Assembly: GCA_041060555.1 (NCBI GenBank)
Contig: JBEUDS010000015.1
DNA length: 64,000 nucleotides
From: CAUJIW01 sp963205175
GTDB taxonomy: Bacteria > Pseudomonadota > Alphaproteobacteria > Sphingomonadales > Sphingomonadaceae
Direction: 5' to 3' (one strand)
Made by a program: the position numbers and the translations under genes. The notes beneath the pieces are model-generated. The model did no database searches and was not told the origin of the DNA. It saw only the letters and a program-made list of their open reading frames with translations. Positions 25,100 through 33,624 of the stretch are shown in pieces. Each line of letters opens with the position of its first letter. The first letter of the stretch is position 1.

Positions 25100-26026
25100 A
25101 TGAGCCTCCGGGCATTGATCGAGAGCAAGGACACCTCGTCCACGTCTCGGAAACAATCCCCCCGTTCCCGCCGCTTCCTCAACTGGCACGCCGAGGACGA
25201 CGTCCCGGAGTCGGACAAGCGCATGAGCCTGCGCACGGTGTGGATTTCCGACGTCCACCTCGGCACCACAGGCTGCAACGCCGACCTGCTGCTGGACTTC
25301 CTGAAGTCGATCGACTGTCAGACCCTGTACCTGGTGGGGGACATCATCGACGGCTGGCGCCTGAAGCGCGGCTGGTACTGGCCGAGCCGGCACAACGACG
25401 TGGTGCGCCGCGTGCTCAAGATGGCCAAGAAGGGCACCCGCGTCGTCTACATCCCCGGCAATCACGATGAGATGCTGCGCGACTACATCGGCCTCAACCT
25501 TGGCGGCGTCGAACTGGCCGCCGAGGCCATCCACGAGACCGCCGATGGTCGCAAGCTGCTGGTGCTCCATGGCGACGAGTTCGACAGCGTGGTGCTCTAC
25601 GCCCGCTGGCTCGCCTTCCTGGGCGATTTCGCCTACGTACTGCTGCTCAAGCTGAATGTGGCGTTCAACGCGGTGCGGCGGCGCCTGGGCCTGCCGTACT
25701 GGTCGCTGTCGGCCTATCTGAAGAAAAAGGTCAAGAACGCCGTTGAATACGTCTCCTGCTTCGAGGAGGCGGTGGCGCACGCGGCACTTGATCGTCATGT
25801 GGACGGCGTGGTGTGTGGCCACATCCACTCCGCCGAGATCCGTCAGTTCGGCGCCGTCACCTATTACAACGACGGCGACTGGGTGGAGAGCTGTACGGCG
25901 CTGGTGGAACGTGCCGACGGTCATATCGAAATCATCGACTGGGCCGAGCACCACCGGCGGCGGGCGCTGGTCGCCGTCGCGCCGGCATCGCCCGCCCCGA
26001 CACCGAAGGACAACGTGTACGCGTGA
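25100..26026 (+). CDS. UDP-2,3-diacylglucosamine diphosphatase-like metallophosphoesterase
   Basis: Calcineurin-type phosphoesterase of the LpxH-like family. Metal-binding motifs occur in order: ISDVHLG, LVGDIIDGW, IPGNHDE, VLHGDEFD and GVVCGHIHSAEI. These match the DxH, GDxxD, GNHD, H and GHxH blocks. The N-terminal 41 residues before SLRTVWISD are basic and not conserved, yet their codons have the strong GC third-position bias of coding DNA, so the ATG at 25100 is preferred over one at 25223. The stop overlaps the next start (GTGA), coupling it to a glycosyltransferase. Lipid A synthesis is the usual role, but soluble relatives vary. Confidence 0.85.
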   Translation: MSLRALIESKDTSSTSRKQSPRSRRFLNWHAEDDVPESDKRMSLRTVWISDVHLGTTGCNADLLLDFLKSIDCQTLYLVGDIIDGWRLKRGWYWPSRHNDVVRRVLKMAKKGTRVVYIPGNHDEMLRDYIGLNLGGVELAAEAIHETADGRKLLVLHGDEFDSVVLYARWLAFLGDFAYVLLLKLNVAFNAVRRRLGLPYWSLSAYLKKKVKNAVEYVSCFEEAVAHAALDRHVDGVVCGHIHSAEIRQFGAVTYYNDGDWVESCTALVERADGHIEIIDWAEHHRRRALVAVAPASPAPTPKDNVYA

Positions 26027-27084
26027 AAATCACCCTCGTCAGTGACGCCTGGACACCGCAGGTCAATGGCGTCGTCCGCACCCTGCAGACCACGATCGCC
26101 ATGCTGGAACAGGCCGGCCATGCCGTCCACACCATCACCCCGGACCTGTTCCGCTCGCTGCCCTGTCCGACCTACCCGGAAATCCGTCTGGCACTGGCAG
26201 GCCGGCGGCGGGTGGCCCGGATGATCGAATCGTTCCAGCCGGCGGCCATCCATATCGCCACCGAGGGGCCGCTGGGGCTTGCCGCGCGCCGCTATTGCCT
26301 CAAGCGCGGCCTGCCGTTCACCACCGCCTTTCACACCCGCTTTCCCGATTACGTTTCCGCTCGCACCGGACTGTCGCCAGACTGGTTCTGGCGCTATCTG
26401 CGCTGGTTCCACACCCCGGCCGCCGCGGTGCTGGCGGCCACGCCCAGGCTGGCGGCGGAACTGAACGACCGCGGCATCCTGTCGACCCGGCCATGGAGCC
26501 GCGGCGTCGACCTCGCCCAGTTCCGGCCCGGCATCGCACCGCACCCGGCCTTCGCCGGTCTGCCACGTCCGCTGCAGCTGTATGTCGGGCGAGTCGCGGT
26601 GGAAAAGAACGTCGAGGCGTTTCTCGCCACCCGGCAGCCCGGCACCCGGGTCATTGTCGGTGATGGCCCGGCGCTTGACGAGTTGCAGGCACGCTATCCC
26701 GAGGCCGTGTTTCTGGGCGCCCTGCATGGCGAGGCATTGGCCAGCGCCTACGCCGGGGCGGACGTGTTCGTGTTCCCCAGCAAGACCGACACCTTCGGCC
26801 TGGTGATGATTGAAGCACTGGCCAGCGGCCTGCCGGTGGCGGCCTATCCGGTCGCCGGGCCGCTGGATGTCATTGGCGACTCAGGAACGGGCGTGATCGC
26901 CGGCTGGGCCCGGCCGGTGGGCGCTCTCGACGACTCGCTGGACGTGGCCATTGCCCGCGCCCTGACATGCGGCCGCGACGACTGCGTCGCCTATGCCAGT
27001 CACTTCTCTTGGGAAGCCAGCGCCGCCCAGTTCATCGCCGCCCTGGCGCTGATTCCGCACACGCCCGCCGTTACCGTCGGCTGA
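26023..27084 (+). CDS. Glycosyltransferase family 4 protein
   Basis: GT-B fold transferase of 353 residues. The N-terminus MKITLVSDAWTPQVNGVV is typical of GtfA/mannosyltransferase-like family 4 enzymes; the C-terminal nucleotide-sugar site shows FVFPSKTDTFGLVMIEALAS with the E-x7-E pattern. It starts with GTG, overlapping the stop of the LpxH-like gene by four bases. Pairing of these two genes is common in alphaproteobacteria and suggests a joint role in membrane lipid or envelope glycan metabolism. Donor and acceptor sugars are unknown. Confidence 0.9.
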   Translation: MKITLVSDAWTPQVNGVVRTLQTTIAMLEQAGHAVHTITPDLFRSLPCPTYPEIRLALAGRRRVARMIESFQPAAIHIATEGPLGLAARRYCLKRGLPFTTAFHTRFPDYVSARTGLSPDWFWRYLRWFHTPAAAVLAATPRLAAELNDRGILSTRPWSRGVDLAQFRPGIAPHPAFAGLPRPLQLYVGRVAVEKNVEAFLATRQPGTRVIVGDGPALDELQARYPEAVFLGALHGEALASAYAGADVFVFPSKTDTFGLVMIEALASGLPVAAYPVAGPLDVIGDSGTGVIAGWARPVGALDDSLDVAIARALTCGRDDCVAYASHFSWEASAAQFIAALALIPHTPAVTVG

Positions 27085-27136
27085 CGCCATCCGCCGGCTG
27101 ACACCATCGGGTCGACCACGCCGGGGCGTGGCGACG

Positions 27137-27898
27137 TCACGGCGTGGTCGCGGGCGGCTGCGGCTCGAAAATGATGTTGTCGGCGTGCTCCGCGGCGCGG
27201 GCACGATCCTCGTCGGTGCGCACGGTCCAGGTCAGTACCGGAATGCCGCGCCGGCGATACTCGACGGACATTTCCGATGGCAGATGCTGGATGTCATAAG
27301 CCAGAAACTGCGGCTTGGCGCGCCACTGCACATAGCGGCGGGCGAACTTGAACCGCGCCCACCACGGCAATTTCTGCGGGCCGTCCGTCACCACCAGCCC
27401 GCGCATGATGCGCGGCGCGTTCTCGGCGAACCAGCGGACGATGACCGGATTGAACGACATCACCGCCACCGGCCCCTTGTAGCCCTCCAGCGCCCGGCGG
27501 ATGGCGAAGCACAGCGGCAGCGGATCGCCCGGCGGGCTCTTGGCCTCGATCAGCAGCGGATGGCCCGGTGCCACGTCGAACAGCACGCTGGAGAGCGACG
27601 GAATGGTCTGGTCGCTATCCTTGAGCTTCATCTGCTGCAGGCGCGCCGAACCATAGAGGCGAACCGAGCCCTTCTTGCCGGTCAGTCGTTCCAGGGTCGA
27701 GTCGTGGAAAACGATGGCGTCGCCATCGGCGGTCAACTGAACATCAAGCTCGATCCCGTAGCCGGCATCGATAGCCTTCTCGAACGCGGCGACGGAATTT
27801 TCCGGAATGCCGGCAGCGGCATCATACAAACCGCGATGAGCAAAAGGTTGTGCCGTCAACCAGGCGGTCGGCTGTTCCGTAGTGCTGGCTATTGTCAT
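27137..27898 (-). CDS. Cytoplasmic glycerophosphodiester phosphodiesterase (UgpQ-like)
   Basis: GDPD-domain protein of 253 residues without a signal peptide. The catalytic start FAHRGLYD with ENSVAAFEKAIDAGYGIELD and the metal residues in DVQLTADGDAIVFHD fit the family; LLIEAKSP follows. A TTG at 27925 would add nine residues but its spacing to the ribosome site is poor, so ATG 27898 is used. A RidA gene lies just upstream on the same strand (gap of about 57 bases), and the two probably form an operon. Confidence 0.9.
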   Translation of the reverse strand: MTIASTTEQPTAWLTAQPFAHRGLYDAAAGIPENSVAAFEKAIDAGYGIELDVQLTADGDAIVFHDSTLERLTGKKGSVRLYGSARLQQMKLKDSDQTIPSLSSVLFDVAPGHPLLIEAKSPPGDPLPLCFAIRRALEGYKGPVAVMSFNPVIVRWFAENAPRIMRGLVVTDGPQKLPWWARFKFARRYVQWRAKPQFLAYDIQHLPSEMSVEYRRRGIPVLTWTVRTDEDRARAAEHADNIIFEPQPPATTP

Positions 27899-27955
27899 CG
27901 ACCGGACATCATTTCTTGTTGGCAAGCTCCACTGGCTGGCTGGCCTCCGCCCTTC

Positions 27956-28414
27956 TTAGCGGAACTCGATCATGGCATCCACCTCAACCGCTACATCAAA
28001 CGGCAAAACGTTGACTCCAACGGCAGTTCTGGCGTGGCGGCCAGCCTCGCCGAACACCCCGACCATCAAATCGGACGCGCCGTTGATCACCTTGGGCTGC
28101 TCCGTGAAACTGTCCGTGCTGTTGACGAACCCGCCAAGCCGCACCACCCGGACCACCCGCTCCAGATCGCCCAGCGCCGCCTTCATCTGGGCAATGAGAT
28201 TGAGGCCACAGCGGCGCGCCGCCTCGACACCCTGCTCGATCGTCACCTCGCGGCCAAGCTTGCCGCGGTAGGCAATGCCATCCGGCCCCAGTGGCAGCTG
28301 ACCGGCGATCACCAGCAGCGAGCCGGTCATCACCCAGGGCACGTAATTCGCCGCCGGGGCCGCCGCCATGGGCAGCACGAGCCCCAGATCACGCAGGCGT
28401 TGTTCCGCACTCAT
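27956..28414 (-). CDS. RidA family protein (YjgF/YER057c/UK114)
   Basis: Protein of 152 residues of the RidA superfamily; RidA itself hydrolyses reactive enamine/imine intermediates of amino acid metabolism. Visible features are VIAGQLPLGPDG, GVEAARRCGLNLIAQMKAALGDLERVVRV and the C-terminal ARTAVGVNVLPFDVAVEVDAMIE. This is the longer atypical subgroup often found beside GDPD genes rather than archetypal RidA with RTGK near Arg105. GGAGGTGAC precedes the ATG at 28414, an excellent site. Confidence 0.9.
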   Translation of the reverse strand: MSAEQRLRDLGLVLPMAAAPAANYVPWVMTGSLLVIAGQLPLGPDGIAYRGKLGREVTIEQGVEAARRCGLNLIAQMKAALGDLERVVRVVRLGGFVNSTDSFTEQPKVINGASDLMVGVFGEAGRHARTAVGVNVLPFDVAVEVDAMIEFR

Positions 28415-28533
28415 GTCACCTCCATCGTCGCCCGGCCCGAGGCCGGCGCGCTGAACAAGCGCCAACATGCGGCATTTCACGACGCTCGCGCAATGGTGGC
28501 GTTGCCGTCAGCGACAGACCGGCAGGGGATAAC

Positions 28534-29220
28534 TCAGTTATTGCGTGTCCGGTAACGGGCATCCAGCGTCATGCGGTCCGCCGCCGCCAGCGCCGCGGAC
28601 AGGGTGGAGCCGGCGCCGAAGGGCGCGGAGCCGAGCCAGGCATCGGCCGACAACAACCGGCCATCATAGGGCACCTTGAGTTCGGCAATGGCTTCGTCAA
28701 TGACCGCGGCCTTGCAGGTGGCGAACTCCAGCGGACACCGCTCCAGCAGCAGAGCGAACCGATGCGGTTCAATGCGCGCCACCAGGTCGGAGCCGCGCAC
28801 CTGCCGGCTGAGGCAGTGGGCCAGCGCCCGCACATAGACCTCGACTCCCAGCGGACCAATGGACCGTTCCAGCTCGACGAGACCGAACACGTCCACCAGC
28901 ACCAGCACACCGGGCTCGCCGTAGCGGCTGGCGAACGCCGCCGCCCGGTCGAACGCCAGCGCCAGTCCGCGCCGGTTGGCAAGCCCGGTGACCGGATCGA
29001 GCGTCGAGATGGTGGCCATCCGGTCGATGGTGGCGCTGTGGCTCGCGATCTGCCGTTCGGCATCGGCGGCGAAGGCCAGAATTTCCGCCAGCAGCTGACG
29101 ATCGCCCTCCTGCTGCAAGGGCTCGCGCGCGTCCAGCCGGCGCAGCAACGCGGCAGCGATCTCGCCGATGACGCCACCCGACGCCACCGCGCCAGGCAAG
29201 GATGTGGGCGTCGAAACCAT
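28534..29220 (-). CDS. Degenerate GGDEF-domain protein
   Basis: Protein of 228 residues. A helical N-terminal part of about 80 residues precedes a GGDEF-like domain starting with the usual DPVTGLANRRGL. The signature is ruined: where RxGGDEF is expected the sequence is RIEPHRF, and the metal-binding DxDxFK region reads VDVFGL. The inhibitory-site motif RGSD is kept five residues before EPHRF. It therefore should not make cyclic di-GMP but could still bind it as a receptor. No membrane segments. GGGGAGA precedes the ATG at 29220. Confidence 0.8.
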   Translation of the reverse strand: MVSTPTSLPGAVASGGVIGEIAAALLRRLDAREPLQQEGDRQLLAEILAFAADAERQIASHSATIDRMATISTLDPVTGLANRRGLALAFDRAAAFASRYGEPGVLVLVDVFGLVELERSIGPLGVEVYVRALAHCLSRQVRGSDLVARIEPHRFALLLERCPLEFATCKAAVIDEAIAELKVPYDGRLLSADAWLGSAPFGAGSTLSAALAAADRMTLDARYRTRNN

Positions 29221-29367
29221 GGTCTGTCTCCCCGGACAATCAACGGACGTGATGCAGGCACCGCACCTTACACGCGACAATGGTTACAATTGAGTTTACT
29301 ATGAATGGGTCCGGCCGCGAACCTCGAACAGCACAGGCGACGCGAAACAACATTGTCAGGCGGACCA

Positions 29368-30735
29368 TCAGTCGCGCCGGCGGCCTGTCTCCGGTTCCCC
29401 CACGTCGTTCTCGGCGGATACCGCCCGCCCCGCGCGCGCCTTGAGGCCAAGACCGGCCTGACCGAGACCGGCCTGACCGAGACTGGCCTGACCGAACCTG
29501 GTCCGCACCCGGTCCATCGCCTGCTCCAGCTTCAGCCGCCGCTCCCCCGTCCCGGCGTCGAGATCCAGGCCCGGCAGATCCAGCCCCGCCGGCGCCTCGG
29601 CCTCGCCGATGGCGACACCGACGCCGATCAGCCGGAACCGCCGGCCATCCGCCTCCGCCGCCAGCAGCGGCAATGTCGCCTCCAGAATGTCGGCGGCGGT
29701 CTGGGTCGGCCGCTCCAGCTTGCGTGAGCGGGTGACGAGGCGGAAATCCGATGTCTTGAGTTTGAGTGTCGCGGTGACACCGTGCAACCCCTCCGCCCGC
29801 AGTTGCCGGCCAACCACGTCGGCGGCGGCGCGCAGATGGCGCGCCAGCTGGTCAGGGTCGGCGATGTCGCTGGCGAGGGTGGTCTCGCTCGACAGGCTCT
29901 TGCGCCGACTGTCCGGCGTGACGCGTCGCACGTCCTCCCCTCGCGCCAGCCGCCATAGCCGGGCACCATCCTCGCCCACCGCCCGCACCAGCCGGTCGAG
30001 CGGTGCCCGTTGCAGGTCGGCGATGGTCTTGAAGCCCAGCCGGCCGAGTCGGGCCTGGGTTGCCGGCCCCACGCCCCAGATGCGCCCCACCGGCAGTGGC
30101 GCCAGCACGGCAGCCGCCTCGGCGCGACCAATGACCGAGAAGCCACGCGGCTTGTCCATGTCGGAGGCCAATTTGGCGAGGAACTTGTTGTAACTCAGCC
30201 CCACCGACACGGTGATGCCCAGCTCGGCTTCCACCCGGCGCGCGAAACGGGCCAGCACCAGCGCCGGCGGCGCGCCGTGCAGCCGGCCGGTGCCGGTGAG
30301 ATCAAGAAACGCCTCGTCGATGGACAGCGGCTCCACCAGCGGCGTCAGGGCGTCCATCAGGGCGCGCATCCGACGCGAGACGCCCTTGTACTTCTCCATG
30401 TCCGGCGGCAGCACCACCGCTTGTGGACACAACGCCAGTGCCTTGAACATCGGCATCGCCGACTTCACGCCATGCAGCCGCGCCAGATAGCAGGCGGTGG
30501 AGACGACGCCGCGCCGGCCACCGCCAATGATCAGCGGCTGGTCGCGCAGGGCCGGATTGTCGCGCTTCTCGATGGCCGCATAGAAGGCGTCGCAGTCGAC
30601 ATGGGCGATCGCCAGGTCGTTCAGTTCGGCATGGCGCAGCAGCCGCGGCCCGCCGCAGGCCGCGCACACGGCACCCGCGCCGGCCGCCGTCAGGCAGTCG
30701 CGGCAGAAGCCCGGCGGGCTTCCGCCCGTCGTCAC
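29368..30735 (-). CDS. dinB: DNA polymerase IV with N-terminal zinc-ribbon
   Basis: Y-family translesion polymerase of 455 residues. Residues 1-35 hold CRDCL and CAACG, a Cys4 zinc-ribbon-like extension seen in alphaproteobacterial DinB. The palm starts at IAHVDCDAFYAAIEKRDNP, with catalytic acids also in LSIDEAFLDLTG; RLARLHGVKSAMPM is typical. The C-terminal tail carries a short tandem repeat (SLGQAGLGQAGLGL) absent from most homologues. It begins with GTG overlapping the upstream HAD gene by four bases, in the order DUF3572-HAD-dinB. Confidence 0.94.
   Translation of the reverse strand: MTTGGSPPGFCRDCLTAAGAGAVCAACGGPRLLRHAELNDLAIAHVDCDAFYAAIEKRDNPALRDQPLIIGGGRRGVVSTACYLARLHGVKSAMPMFKALALCPQAVVLPPDMEKYKGVSRRMRALMDALTPLVEPLSIDEAFLDLTGTGRLHGAPPALVLARFARRVEAELGITVSVGLSYNKFLAKLASDMDKPRGFSVIGRAEAAAVLAPLPVGRIWGVGPATQARLGRLGFKTIADLQRAPLDRLVRAVGEDGARLWRLARGEDVRRVTPDSRRKSLSSETTLASDIADPDQLARHLRAAADVVGRQLRAEGLHGVTATLKLKTSDFRLVTRSRKLERPTQTAADILEATLPLLAAEADGRRFRLIGVGVAIGEAEAPAGLDLPGLDLDAGTGERRLKLEQAMDRVRTRFGQASLGQAGLGQAGLGLKARAGRAVSAENDVGEPETGRRRD
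29446..29503. repeat. 15-bp tandem repeat inside dinB
   Basis: Units close to ACCGAGACCGGCCTG occur at 29446 (diverged), 29461 and 29476, with a partial fourth. On the coding (minus) strand each encodes Gly-Gln-Ala-Gly/Ser-Leu in frame, so copy number can change without breaking the gene. Confidence 0.85.
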
Positions 30736-31337
30736 AGGGCCAGCGCGCGCTGGATGTAGGGCAACGCCTCCGACCAGTCATCGATGCGGGCGTGCGCGTC
30801 GGGCGCCGCCGGAATCAGTGAACGCAGACGGGGATCGGCGACGAAGTGCAGCCGATGCACATGCGGTGCGGTCTGCGCCACCGATGTATGGTGGGGTGGC
30901 AGGTCGTCGACGAACAGCACCGGCCCCCGCCGGGTCGCCGCCAGCCCCCTGACCGCCTCGCCCTTCGGCCCCTGGTTGGCCAGCACCGGGTAAGGCATGC
31001 CCAGCGAGGCCAGCGCCGCCTGCCGGCGCTGGCGGTGCGCTTCCTCGACATTGGTCAGGACCACCACGTCCGCCACCTCGGCGATGGCCGCCAGCGCGCC
31101 GGCCGCGCCCGGCACCGCCGGTGCGGTCTCCAGACTGGAGTCGAAATAGTCGCTGATCAGCCGGGCGACGGTCGGCCTGTCCGCCACCGCGCCGCTGGTG
31201 CGATGGCGGATGTTGCCGGTCAGCGCGAAAGACTCCAGGTGCAGATCATAGTCATGGCCATTCAGAAAGCGCGCCAGTGGCTCGATGAAAGCGACCAGCA
31301 CTTCGTCGGCATCGCAGATCAGCAAAGGCCGTTTCAT
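30732..31337 (-). CDS. HAD-like hydrolase
   Basis: Protein of 201 residues with haloacid dehalogenase motifs: nucleophile block LLICDADEVLVAF (DxDxV), VVLTNVEE as motif II, GPKGEAV supplying the Lys, and PVLFVDDLPPHH as the acidic motif IV. It probably is a small-molecule phosphatase, with substrate unknown. It overlaps dinB downstream and DUF3572 upstream, each by four bases, forming a compact operon opposite divK-pleD. Confidence 0.85.
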   Translation of the reverse strand: MKRPLLICDADEVLVAFIEPLARFLNGHDYDLHLESFALTGNIRHRTSGAVADRPTVARLISDYFDSSLETAPAVPGAAGALAAIAEVADVVVLTNVEEAHRQRRQAALASLGMPYPVLANQGPKGEAVRGLAATRRGPVLFVDDLPPHHTSVAQTAPHVHRLHFVADPRLRSLIPAAPDAHARIDDWSEALPYIQRALAL

Positions 31338-31621
31338 GCGCTTTCCTCTCCTCGCAGTACGCGCGCCGCATCGGCGACCGCCGCGGGCTCAACGCCAAGG
31401 CGCCCGGTCACCGCCAGCAGAGTGGGCTCGTGGCCCAGCAGAAAGTCAAGCGTCGCGGCCAGGGTGGCCGGTGTCCCGAGGCTGGCGCGCAGGCCGTCGA
31501 TATCGAGGCCGGTCAGCGCCAGAAAGCGGGGCCCGAGGGCTGAATCTCCAGCGATTTCCGCGATACAGCGCAACGCCAGGACTTCCGCCTGCTCGCGAGA
31601 TGGTTTAAAGCGGTTAACCAT
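31334..31621 (-). CDS. DUF3572 family protein
   Basis: Helical protein of 95 residues, matching the alphaproteobacterial DUF3572 family: EVLALRCIAEIAGD, FLALTGLDIDGLRA and TLDFLLGHEPTLLAV are the conserved blocks. The function is unknown. It is commonly found between dinB and divK, as here. Its start codon overlaps the TTAACCAT motif in the shared divK promoter region, so its expression may respond to the same regulator. Confidence 0.88.
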   Translation of the reverse strand: MVNRFKPSREQAEVLALRCIAEIAGDSALGPRFLALTGLDIDGLRASLGTPATLAATLDFLLGHEPTLLAVTGRLGVEPAAVADAARVLRGEESA

Positions 31622-31642
31622 AATCAGTTAAAATCCGTTAAC
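31603..31642. promoter_or_regulatory. CtrA-like sites between DUF3572 and divK
   Basis: Two similar 16-mers, GTTTAAAGCGGTTAAC (31603-31618) and GTTAAAATCCGTTAAC (31627-31642), each hold two TTAA-type half-sites. TTAACCAT at 31614-31621 equals the 8-base CtrA motif described in Caulobacter. Half-site spacing is 5-6, not the canonical 7. The sites lie 87 bases upstream of divK. Confidence 0.5.
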
Positions 31643-31728
31643 ATGTGAGCCATCAAACTCTGACAAGTACTGTAGGCGTCAGATAGTGCGCCATTTTCCC
31701 ATTCATTGTCGCGACCGGAGGGGATTTC

Positions 31729-32091
31729 GTGTCGAAGACCGTGCTGGTCGTTGAGGACAACGACCTTAACATGAAGCTTTTTTGCGACCTCCTTGAGGCG
31801 CACCATTATGGCACGATTCGCACTCGTGATGGCATGGCCGTGCTCGATCTGGCCCGCACCCACCGTCCCGATCTTATCCTGATGGATATCCAGCTGCCCG
31901 AGGTTTCCGGCCTCGAAGTGACCCGTTGGCTCAAGGAAGACAGGGAGTTACGCGAGATTCCAGTGATCGCCGTCACGGCCTTCGCCATGAAGGGTGATGA
32001 AGAGAGGATTCGCGAAGGCGGCTGTGAAGCGTATATTGCCAAGCCGATCTCGGTACAGCGATTTATCGAGACGGTCCGGCAATTCGCCTGA
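31729..32091 (+). CDS. divK: Single-domain response regulator DivK
   Basis: Receiver protein of 120 residues: TVLVVEDNDLNMKLF start, phospho-acceptor in LILMDIQLPEVSG, Thr in VIAVTAFAMKGDEE and Lys in AYIAKPISVQRFIETV. These match DivK, the polar cell-cycle regulator that modulates DivJ, PleC and DivL and so CckA-CtrA. It starts with GTG, with GGAGGGGATTTC upstream. pleD follows by 15 bases, the classical divK-pleD operon. Confidence 0.95.
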   Translation: MSKTVLVVEDNDLNMKLFCDLLEAHHYGTIRTRDGMAVLDLARTHRPDLILMDIQLPEVSGLEVTRWLKEDRELREIPVIAVTAFAMKGDEERIREGGCEAYIAKPISVQRFIETVRQFA

Positions 32092-32106
32092 GGGGGGCGC
32101 CACGTC

Positions 32107-33489
32107 ATGTCCGCGCGGGTTCTGGTGGTGGACGATGTCCTGCCCAACCTGAAGCTCCTGGAGCGCAAGCTGACGGACGAGTATTTCGACGTCCTGCTGG
32201 CGCTATCCGGCACCGAGGCCATCGAGCTTGCCCGCCGCGAGCAGCCCGACCTCATTCTCCTGGACGTGATGATGCCGGAGATGGACGGCTTCGAGGCCTG
32301 CCGGCTGCTGAAGGCCGACCCCCGCACCCTCCACATTCCCGTCGTCATGGTGACCGCGCTCGACAACGCCCATGACCGGGTTCGCGGCCTGGAGGCCGGC
32401 GCCGACGATTTCCTGGTCAAGCCAGTGCGCGACATCGAGCTCTATGCCCGGGTGCGGTCGCTGGTCCGCCTCAAGACCGTGCTCGACGAGCTGCGCAGCC
32501 GCGCGCTGACCGGTCTGGAACTGGGCCTGACCACCGAGCCGGACCCCGAGCGGGCCGCCCCCGCCACCATAGCGCTGTTCGGCGAGCCCGGCGGCGTGCT
32601 CGACAGCCTGGCGGCCGATCTCGACGGCTTCGGCAGCACGATCAGCAAGTCCCTGACCGAAGCAGTCGCCCACGCCAACCGGCTGCGCTCGCTCGACTGC
32701 GACCTGGTGATGGTGGACCTCACTGCCCAGGCGACCGACGGCCTGCGCCTGGTGTCCCGCATCCGGTCGTTCGCCGAAACACGCTTCCTGCCCGTCCTGA
32801 CGGTCGTGGACGGCACCGATCTCGGTCCGGTGGTGAAAGGCTTCGAGCTGGGCGCCAGTGACTGCGTCAAACTGCCGATCGACAGCCCGGAACTTCAGGC
32901 GCGGCTGCGCACGCTGATCAAGCGCAAGCGGCTGGCCGACCGCCTGCGCGAGACCGTGCACATCTCGATGCAGCTGGCTGTCACCGACAGTGTGACCGGC
33001 CTCTACAATCGCCACTACATGACGTCGCACATGACGACACTGGTTCGGCGCGCCCGACAGACAGACCGGCCACTGACACTTGCCATTCTCGACATCGACC
33101 ACTTCAAGGCGGTCAACGACAGGTTCGGCCACGCCACCGGCGACATCGTGCTGCACGAGGTGGCCCAGCGCATCTCGCTGAATATCCGGGGCGTTGACCT
33201 CGCGGCCCGCTACGGCGGCGAGGAGTTCGTCGTGCTGATGCCCGACACCGGCCTGGAAACCGCCCGAGGCATCGTCGACCGGCTGCGCTGCGTCGTCGAG
33301 CGCACCCCGTTCGCCGCCGCCGATGGCACGCCCATCCCGGTCACCGTCAGCATCGGGCTGGCCGAACTGACCGTGACCGACGCCGACGGCCACGCGGTGC
33401 TGGCCCGCGCCGACCGCGCGCTCTACCGGGCCAAGGGCAACGGCCGCAACCGCATCGTCGTCTGTCCGTTGCACGAGCAGGCCGCCTGA
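32107..33489 (+). CDS. pleD: Response regulator/diguanylate cyclase PleD
   Basis: Soluble protein of 460 residues with two receiver domains and a GGDEF domain. The first receiver has the full acidic pocket and acceptor (VLVVDDVLPN, LILLDVMMPEMDGFEA, Lys in FLVKPVRD); the second is degenerate, as in Caulobacter PleD. The GGDEF domain has DIDHFKAVNDRFGH, the active motif GGEEF (about 370-374) and the I-site RGVD five residues before it. It makes cyclic di-GMP when phosphorylated and dimerised, driving the motile-to-sessile change. It is co-transcribed with divK. Confidence 0.96.
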   Translation: MSARVLVVDDVLPNLKLLERKLTDEYFDVLLALSGTEAIELARREQPDLILLDVMMPEMDGFEACRLLKADPRTLHIPVVMVTALDNAHDRVRGLEAGADDFLVKPVRDIELYARVRSLVRLKTVLDELRSRALTGLELGLTTEPDPERAAPATIALFGEPGGVLDSLAADLDGFGSTISKSLTEAVAHANRLRSLDCDLVMVDLTAQATDGLRLVSRIRSFAETRFLPVLTVVDGTDLGPVVKGFELGASDCVKLPIDSPELQARLRTLIKRKRLADRLRETVHISMQLAVTDSVTGLYNRHYMTSHMTTLVRRARQTDRPLTLAILDIDHFKAVNDRFGHATGDIVLHEVAQRISLNIRGVDLAARYGGEEFVVLMPDTGLETARGIVDRLRCVVERTPFAAADGTPIPVTVSIGLAELTVTDADGHAVLARADRALYRAKGNGRNRIVVCPLHEQAA

Positions 33490-33624
33490 ACGCGGCGCGA
33501 CGACCGCCCCCTGCGCCACTGCTTCTTGCCGCCCCCCGTCCGGTACTGTCTTGACCATTCGTCAACCATGTTGTGGCGAAATGGCGCCATCGAGACCGCA
33601 ACGCCACCATGGGAAGGACCGCCG

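Noticed and set aside
24832..25278. Minus-strand 148-codon frame overlapping the small RNA region
   Set aside because: It runs antisense into the LpxH-like gene, has no homology, and its 3' part fits an RNA with promoter and terminator better.
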